Shown here in pieces: positions 29,537-35,935 of a stretch of DNA of 43,449 bases (position 1 is the first letter of the stretch; every line of letters starts with the position of its first letter). The notes below the pieces were generated by a model that was not told where the DNA came from, ran no database searches, and was given only the letters and a program-made list of their open reading frames with translations. Both the position numbers and the translations under genes were made by a program. The DNA is from Zoogloea sp. (GTDB lineage: Bacteria; Pseudomonadota; Gammaproteobacteria; Burkholderiales; Rhodocyclaceae): the NCBI RefSeq assembly GCF_030157465.1, contig NZ_JAOAUU010000112.1, positions 1-43,449 of the forward strand, written 5' to 3'.

Positions 29537-30240
29537 CGCGCCACCTCCCGGCGCCTTGAGGCCCACACCCCGGCCACCAGCCCCAGCACAATCGCCACCA
29601 CCAGCCCCAGCTTGTAGGGCAGCGCGGCAAAAGCCAGTGCCGCAAGCGCGGCCACCAGCGCCGCCGCCTGGCCGGCACGCTCCTTCATCAGCATGGCCAG
29701 CAGCGCGATAAAGGTGAGCGGCACCGCGAAATCGATATCCCAGCCCGCCGGAACGCTCGCCCCGAACAGCAGCCCCGCCGCCGTCGACAGCTGCCAGGTG
29801 AGCCACAGCGTGAAACCGCAACCCAGAAAATACCAGTGGCGCAGATCCGGGCGGTCGTCCGGCGGGGGCGTTACCTGATAGCGCAGGATCGCCACCGCGT
29901 AGGCCTCGTCGGTCAGCAGGTAGGCCAGCAACAGGCGCCAGCGCCGCGGCAGGTGGCGCACGTGCTCGGCGATCGACATGCTGTAGAGCATGTGTCGCAG
30001 ATTGAGCAGGCCGGATGTCAGGCCGATCGGCAGCGCACCCGCGCCCACCGCCAGCATCTGCACGATGACCAGCTGCGCCGCGCCGGCAAACACCACCGCC
30101 GAGGCCAGCTGGGCGAGCCATGCCGGCATGCCGGCCTGGATCGCCCCGATACCGTAAAGCATGCCGAAAGGCACGACGCCAAGCTGCAGCGGTGCCTCAT
30201 CGCGGCAGCCGGCCAGAAATTCAACAAGTTTGGGATGCAT
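29533..30240 (-). CDS. azlC: AzlC-family branched-chain amino acid exporter, large subunit
   Basis: 235 residues from the chosen ATG, with about five to six membrane segments. The segment GVVPFGMLYGIGAIQAG, AGAAQLVIVQMLA and NLRHMLYSMSIAEH are typical of AzlC/YgaZ. It should work with AzlD in exporting valine/leucine-type amino acids across the inner membrane. The start is uncertain: a GTG at 30276 would add 12 residues and neither start has a good ribosome site; the ATG at 30240 fits the usual family N-terminus. It lies 87 bases downstream of the lipoprotein gene on the same strand. Confidence 0.87.
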   Translation of the reverse strand: MHPKLVEFLAGCRDEAPLQLGVVPFGMLYGIGAIQAGMPAWLAQLASAVVFAGAAQLVIVQMLAVGAGALPIGLTSGLLNLRHMLYSMSIAEHVRHLPRRWRLLLAYLLTDEAYAVAILRYQVTPPPDDRPDLRHWYFLGCGFTLWLTWQLSTAAGLLFGASVPAGWDIDFAVPLTFIALLAMLMKERAGQAAALVAALAALAFAALPYKLGLVVAIVLGLVAGVWASRRREVAR

Positions 30241-30327
30241 GGAAAAATGAGGCGGAATGGCCCGCGAGCCATTCACGCGTTTGAGTGTGGAGCTTGACGG
30301 TGACCGGGCAGACAGGGCCCGGCCCGG

Positions 30328-30852
30328 CTAGAACTTCTCGGTGGGCGGCGTCCGGCTGCCGCCTGCCGGCTCGCCCGGGCCCTTGGGCATCCCGACATCA
30401 CCGGTCTGGTCGAAGTCGATACCCCCGAAGTTGCCGGTCACCAAACGGCCCTTGATGCGGTATTCCAGCTTGTCGCGCCCCTTCATAAGCTCCTTGAACT
30501 GGCGCAGGAAACCGGCAAGGCCGGTGGTCGCGGTCACATCCAGGGTCGCCTCGCCAAGGCGCGGAATCACCACCGGCTGGTTCCCGACGCCCCGGGCAAA
30601 ATGCTGGCCGTTGATGTCCAGCGTAAAGCTGAGCCCCTCGACCGAAATATCGCTGGTGTTGGGGTTGGTCACGCGCAGGGTCAGCAAAAAGCGCTGTTCC
30701 AGCAGGTTGCCGTCCAGGAGGCGGATGCTGACCACCGAGACTTCCGGCTTCTTCATGCCGAACTGCAGGCCGGCGCACCCGCCCACAATGCCGAGCCCCA
30801 GCCCGGCCGCGGCCAGCCAGACAAATCGACGACGACCTTCAAGTTTGATCAC
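30328..30852 (-). CDS. LEA14/WHy-domain lipoprotein
   Basis: 174 residues. Basic start, hydrophobic stretch and lipobox IVGGC give a predicted lipoprotein with Cys26 as the anchor. The rest resembles the LEA type 2 (WHy) beta-sandwich: VSVVSIRLLDGNLLEQRF, LRVTNPNTSDISVEGLSF and DINGQHFARGV. Such domains occur in desiccation-linked plant proteins and many bacterial lipoproteins of unknown role. The GTG start overlaps the stop of the upstream dehydrogenase (GTGA), so the two are translated together despite no obvious functional link. Confidence 0.8.
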   Translation of the reverse strand: MIKLEGRRRFVWLAAAGLGLGIVGGCAGLQFGMKKPEVSVVSIRLLDGNLLEQRFLLTLRVTNPNTSDISVEGLSFTLDINGQHFARGVGNQPVVIPRLGEATLDVTATTGLAGFLRQFKELMKGRDKLEYRIKGRLVTGNFGGIDFDQTGDVGMPKGPGEPAGGSRTPPTEKF

Positions 30853-31727
30853 TGCATTTTCTCCACCGGCGCTTCCAGCACCTTCAGCAGGCTGGCGGTA
30901 TCCAGCCGCCCGCCGCCCAGGGCCATCAGCGCGTTGAGTTGTTGCCAGGTTTGTGCCGCCAGCGGCAGCGGCGCCCCCCGTTGCCGGGCTTCGTCCATCA
31001 GGATCGCAAAATCCTTGTGATGGAGGCGCGCCTGGATGCCCGCCACGAAATCCCGCCGGACCATGCGCCCGCCCATCACGTCGAGCACCCGGGAGGCCGC
31101 CGAGCCGCCTTGCAGCGCTTCCAGCACCTTGGCCAGGTCGAGCCCATGGGCCCCGGCCAGGCGCATCGCCTCGGCCACGGCCTGTATAACGCTGACCATG
31201 ATCATCTGGTTGCAGGCCTTGGCCACCTGACCGGCGCCGGCCTCGCCCATGTGGACCACCGTTTTGCCCAGGCAGGCGAACAGCGGACGCACCCGCTCCA
31301 GCACCTCGGCGCGGCCACCGACCATCAGCGCCAGCGTGACGTCGATGGCGCCCTGCCCGCCGCCCGAGACCGGCGCATCCAGCCAGGCAATGCTGCGCCC
31401 GGCGTAACGCGCCGCCAGCCGGCGGGCCGTGCCAGGCGCAATGGTGCTCATATCCACGTGGATGCTGCCCGGCGCAAAACCCTCGATGAGCCCGCCGGGC
31501 CCGAAGGCCAGCTGCTCCACGTCGGCGCTGGCGGTGACGATCGAAATCACCACTTCGCTGCGCGCCGCCAGTTCGGCCGGACTCCCGCACGCCATCGCCC
31601 CGGCGGCCACGATGGGCGCTGCCGATTCGGGCCGCCGCGCCCACACCGCCACGTCGTGCCCCGCTGCCAGCAGGTGACCCGCCATCGGCAGGCCCATCAC
31701 ACCCAGCCCGACAAAACCGACCCGCAC
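30849..31727 (-). CDS. Beta-hydroxyacid dehydrogenase (3-hydroxyisobutyrate dehydrogenase family), copy 2
   Basis: 292 residues. N-terminal Rossmann motif GFVGLGVMGLPM, substrate loop LDAPVSGGGQGA and catalytic Lys170 in GAGQVAKACNQ are the signature elements of the family (3-hydroxyisobutyrate dehydrogenase, tartronate semialdehyde reductase, GLYR-type reductases). Arg-Arg after the second beta strand (VWARRP) suggests NADPH rather than NADH. It begins only two bases after the stop of its paralogue at 31730-32602, with catalytic residues at identical positions, indicating tandem duplication followed by divergence. Substrate cannot be assigned from sequence alone. Confidence 0.85.
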   Translation of the reverse strand: MRVGFVGLGVMGLPMAGHLLAAGHDVAVWARRPESAAPIVAAGAMACGSPAELAARSEVVISIVTASADVEQLAFGPGGLIEGFAPGSIHVDMSTIAPGTARRLAARYAGRSIAWLDAPVSGGGQGAIDVTLALMVGGRAEVLERVRPLFACLGKTVVHMGEAGAGQVAKACNQMIMVSVIQAVAEAMRLAGAHGLDLAKVLEALQGGSAASRVLDVMGGRMVRRDFVAGIQARLHHKDFAILMDEARQRGAPLPLAAQTWQQLNALMALGGGRLDTASLLKVLEAPVEKMQ

Positions 31728-31729
31728 CG

Positions 31730-32602
31730 TCAGTCTCCCGAGAGCTGTTCGAAGAGCTTGAGCGCGGCGACGGAATCCTCCTCGCCCAGGCCGCTGCCAA
31801 CCATGGCGTTGAAAAGCTGGGCCGTGGCCGCGCTGTTGGGCAGCATCAGCCCGAGGCGATGCGCCTCCTGCATCACGATGTTCATGTCCTTCTGGTGCAT
31901 CCAGGCCTTGAAGCCCGGCTTGAAATTGCGGTCCAGCATGCGCTGACCGTGGTTTTCAAGGATCCGGCTGTAGGCAAAACCGCCCAGCAGCGCCTCGCGC
32001 ACCTTGCCCGCATCCACGCCGCTCTTGCGCGCAAAGTTGAAGGCCTCGGCCACCGCCACCACGGTGACGCCGGTCAGAATCTGGTTACAGGCCTTGGTGA
32101 CCTGCCCGGCCCCGGACCCGCCGATGAGCGTGACGGACTTGCCCATGCTGGCGAACATCGGCTTGACCTTCCCGAAGGCCGCCTCGTCGCCGCCCACCAT
32201 GATGGTCAGCCCGGCGTTGATCGCACCCACCTCGCCACCGGACACCGGCGCGTCGAGCATGGTCACCCCCCGCGCGGCGAGCCTCTCGGCGATGCCCTGG
32301 GCCGCCGCCGGCGCAATCGTGCTCATGTCCACGTAGATCAGCCCCGGCCTGGCGCCGTCGGCCACGCCGCCGGCGCCCAGCGCCACCTGCTCCACGTCGG
32401 CCGCATCGGAAACCATCGAGAACACCACGTCACACCCGGCAGCCACCTCAGCCGGGCCGGTAGCCCCCTTTGCGCCCGCTTCCAGCAGGGGCGCCATCGA
32501 CGCATCGCGCCGCGCCCACACGGTGAGATCGAAACCACCCTTCAGCAGATTGAGCGCCATCGGGCGCCCCATGATGCCCAGACCGATGAAACCGACTTTC
32601 AT
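31730..32602 (-). CDS. Beta-hydroxyacid dehydrogenase, tartronate semialdehyde/succinic semialdehyde reductase-like, copy 1
   Basis: 290 residues with GFIGLGIMGRPM, VWARRD, LDAPVSGGEVGA and catalytic Lys170 in GAGQVTKACNQ. Closest in feel to 2-hydroxy-3-oxopropionate reductase (GlxR/GarR) and bacterial GLYR/succinic semialdehyde reductases. The conserved C-terminal element FKPGFKAWMHQKDMNIVMQ supports full length. First gene of a tight three-gene unit with its paralogue and the LEA14-like lipoprotein. No glyoxylate carboligase or hydroxypyruvate isomerase lies nearby, so the glyoxylate pathway role is unsupported by context. Confidence 0.85.
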   Translation of the reverse strand: MKVGFIGLGIMGRPMALNLLKGGFDLTVWARRDASMAPLLEAGAKGATGPAEVAAGCDVVFSMVSDAADVEQVALGAGGVADGARPGLIYVDMSTIAPAAAQGIAERLAARGVTMLDAPVSGGEVGAINAGLTIMVGGDEAAFGKVKPMFASMGKSVTLIGGSGAGQVTKACNQILTGVTVVAVAEAFNFARKSGVDAGKVREALLGGFAYSRILENHGQRMLDRNFKPGFKAWMHQKDMNIVMQEAHRLGLMLPNSAATAQLFNAMVGSGLGEEDSVAALKLFEQLSGD

Positions 32603-32713
32603 GTGAAGCCCCCCGCGTGCAAAAGCACGGAGGTTAGCGGGGGCCGGCAGAAGTGGGAAGTGGCACGCCGCAAAGGCCGGCGCCCGAGGTGCCCGTAAAA
32701 CGGAACCCGCGGG

Positions 32714-33610
32714 CTATCCCCCCGCCAGCTTCAAAGCCACGGCATCGACGCTGAAGCTCGCCGTGGCGGTCTCCATGGCCGCTTCAATACCCTGAGCGAT
32801 CGGCTCGAAGCGGAACCCGGAAAGGCCCGCGAGCCGGAAATCGAAGCTCGCCAGCACCTTTTTCAGGCTCGTGTCGCGCAATTCGAGGCGCCCTTCCATC
32901 TGTTTGCCGACGGGCCCACGCGCCACCTGCTGGAGCGCAAAATCACGCCACGCTTGATAATCGGCGCCGCCGACGACCAGGCTCAAGGGGCTGCACCGGC
33001 CAAGGCCTCCCGCGATGGACGGCCGGCGCAGTTCGCCCGCCACCTCGCTGCCCGGATTGCGCCGCAAGGTAAACGCGGCAACGCGAACGACCCTGCCGGT
33101 CGGAAGATCACCGACGCTGACGACAAAATTGGACGCCAGCATTTTCTTCTGCTTGCCCGACACACCCGGCTTGACCGACTCGCCCGCAGGGCCTCCCGCG
33201 ATGGATTCCGGCCGGAATATCGCCTCGACCAGGTAGGCATTTTTGCCGGCCGCGTCACACTGCGGAAAACGCAGCTCGACCGGAAAACACCCTTTCAGCT
33301 CGATGCGCTCCCTGGATTTGCCGTTCATGTCGGTCCGGACAACGCTCATGTCGAGCCGCATCACCTTGCCGACCATGATCTCGTCGACCCAGCCTGCCAG
33401 CGCCGGCATCTGGCCGGGCGCAAATCCGATGGCCAGATCCCCGAGCTTCAGCGCCCCCGGCCGGACCAACCCCCCAGCAGCCCCGCTCGGCTGCTCGACG
33501 ATCTCCCAGGCGATATCGGGCAGCGTGCACGTGACAAGCGGAAACAGCTGCCCGCCCAGTTCGAGGTAAATGGCGCCCGCCTGGGCGGTAGCAAGGGCTT
33601 TCTTCGGCAT
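32714..33610 (-). CDS. Two-domain protein resembling phage/contractile tail-tube (gp19-like) proteins
   Basis: 298 residues, no signal peptide or membrane segment. Residues ~13-135 and ~160-296 look like two copies of one beta-rich fold. The second copy has features I associate with gp19-type tail-tube proteins: SPLSLVVGGADYQAWRDF, then RLELRDTSLKKVLASFDFRL, GFRFEPIAQGIE and a closing strand ASFSVDAVALKL. The first copy shows the same order more weakly (LAIGFAPGQMPALAGWVDEI, RIELKGCFPVELRFP). No sheath, baseplate or other tail gene is present. ATG at 33610 follows AAGGAGAA. The assignment is by pattern only; an unrelated intracellular beta-protein family is possible. Confidence 0.5.
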   Translation of the reverse strand: MPKKALATAQAGAIYLELGGQLFPLVTCTLPDIAWEIVEQPSGAAGGLVRPGALKLGDLAIGFAPGQMPALAGWVDEIMVGKVMRLDMSVVRTDMNGKSRERIELKGCFPVELRFPQCDAAGKNAYLVEAIFRPESIAGGPAGESVKPGVSGKQKKMLASNFVVSVGDLPTGRVVRVAAFTLRRNPGSEVAGELRRPSIAGGLGRCSPLSLVVGGADYQAWRDFALQQVARGPVGKQMEGRLELRDTSLKKVLASFDFRLAGLSGFRFEPIAQGIEAAMETATASFSVDAVALKLAGG

Positions 33611-33666
33611 TGTCGTTCTCCTTGTCGATGATCAATGGCCATCCGCGAACGCAAGGCCCCTGACCC

Positions 33667-33695
33667 AACATAGTTCGCGCAGCAGCGAAAGACAA
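33667..33695 (-). promoter_or_regulatory. Candidate sigma-70 promoter for the tail-tube-like gene
   Basis: On the minus strand TTGTCT and TATGTT, each 4 of 6 to consensus, are separated by exactly 17 bases, about 57 bases upstream of the ATG at 33610. Spacing and position fit, but hexamer matches are modest. Confidence 0.3.
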
Positions 33696-33800
33696 AGGGA
33701 CGCGTCAGGCGCCCAGGGCCAAAGCCCCGAGGCAAGGCCCGCGCCCCGTCGCCGCATCCGCTACACTCGGCGGGTTTCCAATCCTGCATCGATCCCCGCC

Positions 33801-34727
33801 ATGTCCTACGCTCCCTTCATCAAGGAAATCGGCCGCGGGCCGAAAGGCTCCAAGCCCCTCACGGTCGAACAGGCCGAATCCCTTTTCGGCGACATGATGG
33901 ATGGCCGCGTGCCCGACCTGGAGCTTGGCGCCGTCATCCTGTCGATGCGCATCAAGGCCGAATCCCGCGAGGAGCTGCTTGGCTTTCAGCGCGCCCTCGA
34001 CACCCGCACCGCGCGCATCGCGGTTCCGCCGGGCCCGCGCCTCGTGGTGCTGCCCACCTACAACGGAGCCCGCCGCCAGGCCAACCTGATGCCGCTCCTC
34101 GCCCTGCTGCTGGCGCGGGAGGGCGTGCCGGTGCTGATCCAGGGTCGCCATGATTTTGAAAGCCGGGTGAGCCCCTTCGAACTCCTCGAAGCCCTCGGCA
34201 TCACGCCCGCCACCAGCATTGCCGACGCAGAAGCCCGGCTCGCCGAACACCACCTGGCCTGCCTGCCCCTCGACGCCCTCGCCCCCGGCCTCGATCCCCT
34301 TCTGGCCCTGCGCCCGCGGCTCGGCGTGCGCAACAGCGCCCACACCCTCGCCAAGCTCCTTGATCCGGCCCCCGGCCACAGCGTGCGGGTCGTTTCGGTA
34401 ACCCACCCCGAATACCTCGAACGCCTGCATACCCACCTCGTCGCCCAGGGCGGCGTGGCCCTGCTGTTGCGCGGCACCGAGGGCGAAGCCTTTGCCAACC
34501 CGCGCCGCCGCCCCCAGCTGCAGGCCTTCGCCAATGGCGAGGCACGCGTGGCCTACCCGGCCGAAGAAGGCGGCGCACCGCCTGTCGAGGGCCTGCCCGA
34601 CAATCCGGAAGTGTCCAGCAATGCCGAGCTCATCCGCAGCATGCTGGCCGGCAACACCGCCATTCCGCAGCCCATCCTCGACCAGGTCCAGGCCCTGCGC
34701 GAACTCAGCCTCACCCCGCGCGCCTGA
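33801..34727 (+). CDS. ybiB: YbiB/TrpD2-type DNA-binding protein
   Basis: 308 residues. Related to anthranilate phosphoribosyltransferase: GSKPLTVEQAESLFGDMMDGRVPDLELGAVILSMRIKAES is the helical N-terminal domain pattern (residues ~15-55), followed by PTYNGARRQANLMPLLALLLA and RLGVRNSAHTLAKLLDP. Members of the YbiB (TrpD2) group bind nucleic acid rather than make tryptophan and are damage-inducible in E. coli. The ATG at 33801 begins the conserved region; an upstream open frame to 33570 has no ribosome site and is rejected. No trp genes are nearby. It lies between the tail-tube-like gene and the caspase gene. Confidence 0.86.
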   Translation: MSYAPFIKEIGRGPKGSKPLTVEQAESLFGDMMDGRVPDLELGAVILSMRIKAESREELLGFQRALDTRTARIAVPPGPRLVVLPTYNGARRQANLMPLLALLLAREGVPVLIQGRHDFESRVSPFELLEALGITPATSIADAEARLAEHHLACLPLDALAPGLDPLLALRPRLGVRNSAHTLAKLLDPAPGHSVRVVSVTHPEYLERLHTHLVAQGGVALLLRGTEGEAFANPRRRPQLQAFANGEARVAYPAEEGGAPPVEGLPDNPEVSSNAELIRSMLAGNTAIPQPILDQVQALRELSLTPRA

Positions 34728-34802
34728 AAACCCTTCAGCGGGCGGCGCGCGGCATCGCCCGTCACGTACCCGGTGCTCCTCAAGCCTTGCTCAGGTAGCC
34801 GT

Positions 34803-34844
34803 TGACCTTTCAATGCGCTCTGCTTAACTGTCATTGAAAGGTCA
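34803..34844. repeat. Perfect 13-bp inverted repeat upstream of the caspase gene
   Basis: TGACCTTTCAATG (34803-34815) and CATTGAAAGGTCA (34832-34844) are exact inverted copies separated by 16 bases. The repeat ends 60 bases before the caspase ATG and starts 75 bases after the ybiB stop. No T-tract follows, and the long spacer and AT-richer arms look more like an operator or recombination site than a terminator, though it could fold as a hairpin in RNA. Confidence 0.65.
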
Positions 34845-34904
34845 TTTCGCAGCGGGTCATCCGTTATGCCCGGCCCGCCCCTAACACAACGAGGGAGATG
34901 GATC

Positions 34905-35702
34905 ATGAGCAAGAAGGCACTGTGCATCGGCATCAACGACTACCCCGGCACCCAGAACGATCTCTCCGGCTGCGTCAATGACGCCAACGACTGGGCGGCA
35001 GCCCTCGCCGCGCGCGGCTTCGCCGTCACCAAGCTGATCGACGCCCAGGCCACCAAGGCTGCGATGGTCGCCGCCATGAGCGGCCTCATCTCGGGCGCAG
35101 CCAAGGGCGATACGGTGATCATCACGTATTCCGGCCACGGCACCTGGGCGCCCGACAAGAACGGCGACGAACCCGACGGCCGCGACGAAGCCCTGTGCCC
35201 GTGGGATATCGGCTCCGGCAAGGTGCTGCTCGACGACGAGATCGCCGTGATCTTCGCCAACCACGTCACCGGCGTGCGGGTGCTGCTGATCTCCGACAGC
35301 TGCCACTCCGGCAGCGTCACCCGGGGCGACGACAGCGATCTCGACCCCGGCATGCCGCGCGCCCGCTTCCTGCCCCCCAGCGTCTGGATGAAAGCCGAGG
35401 ACGTGCCCGCCCCCAAGACAGCCCGGCTGCCGCTGATCAGCGGCCTGACGCGCAGCGGTGGTGACCTCCTGATGGCCGGCTGCACCGACACCCAGTACAG
35501 CTGGGACACCAGCTTCAAGGGCCGGCCGAACGGCGCCTTCACCTACTACGCGCTCAAGGCCCTCGCCACCCTGCCGGCCACCGCCAGCTACGCCGACTGG
35601 TTCAAGAAGATCAGCCCGACCTTCCTGCCCACCAACCAGCTGCCGCAAAACCCGCAAATCTTCGGCAGCCGCACGGCCCGCGCCTGGAAAGTCTTCGCCT
35701 GA
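34905..35702 (+). CDS. Caspase-like (metacaspase) cysteine protease
   Basis: 265 residues, a single peptidase C14 (p20-like) domain with no signal peptide, no membrane segment and no fused sensor or pore domain. It starts KKALCIGINDYPG, has the catalytic His78 in TYSGHGTWAPD and the catalytic Cys133 in ISDSCHSGSV, the canonical caspase dyad; the acidic residues after the Cys (GDDSD) fit basic-P1 specificity of metacaspases. A later LLMAGCTDTQYSWD and NGAFTYYALKAL are also typical. ATG at 34905 follows GAGGGAG. Followed by a very strong terminator, so it is a monocistronic unit. Target and trigger are not evident. Confidence 0.88.
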   Translation: MSKKALCIGINDYPGTQNDLSGCVNDANDWAAALAARGFAVTKLIDAQATKAAMVAAMSGLISGAAKGDTVIITYSGHGTWAPDKNGDEPDGRDEALCPWDIGSGKVLLDDEIAVIFANHVTGVRVLLISDSCHSGSVTRGDDSDLDPGMPRARFLPPSVWMKAEDVPAPKTARLPLISGLTRSGGDLLMAGCTDTQYSWDTSFKGRPNGAFTYYALKALATLPATASYADWFKKISPTFLPTNQLPQNPQIFGSRTARAWKVFA

Positions 35703-35720
35703 TCACCCCCGCCCGAGCAC

Positions 35721-35771
35721 CGCTTCACCCGGCCTGCTGAAACAACAGCAGGCCGGGTGAAGCGCTTCTTG
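35721..35771 (+). terminator. Strong intrinsic terminator after the caspase gene
   Basis: Perfect 19-bp stem (35721-35739 with 35746-35764) closing an AAACAA loop, followed by CTTCTTG. It starts 18 bases after the caspase stop and separates that gene from the nasA control region. Confidence 0.85.
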
Positions 35772-35784
35772 CTTGCGCCCGCCA

Positions 35785-35801
35785 TGCCCAAAACTGGTGC
35801 G
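35785..35801 (+). promoter_or_regulatory. NtrC-like binding site 1 for nasA
   Basis: TGCCCAAAACTGGTGCG agrees at 13 of 17 positions with the well-known glnA NtrC site TGCACTAAAATGGTGCA. It is centred about 128 bases before the predicted transcription start of nasA, a usual enhancer distance for sigma-54 promoters. Confidence 0.55.
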
Positions 35802-35846
35802 GAGCAATAATCAAAAAGGCAATAACGCACCGCGCTGGATCAGTCA

Positions 35847-35863
35847 TGCCCCAGCGTGGTGAC
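35847..35863 (+). promoter_or_regulatory. NtrC-like binding site 2 for nasA
   Basis: TGCCCCAGCGTGGTGAC shares TGCCC and TGGTG with site 1 and lies exactly 62 bases from it, close to six helical turns, so both would face the same side of the DNA. Weaker than site 1 (10 of 17 to the glnA site). Confidence 0.45.
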
Positions 35864-35894
35864 ACCAAAGACAATATTGCCACCCATTCCAACA

Positions 35895-35910
35895 TGGCAC
35901 GCCCTTTGCT
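35895..35910 (+). promoter_or_regulatory. Consensus sigma-54 promoter of nasA
   Basis: TGGCACGCCCTTTGCT is a perfect match to the consensus TGGCACG-N4-TTGCT, with GG and GC exactly ten bases apart. The predicted start near 35921 leaves a very short leader before the ribosome site AAAGGAG and the ATG at 35936. Confidence 0.88.
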
Positions 35911-35935
35911 TGAATCTGGCATCAAAGGAGCAGAC

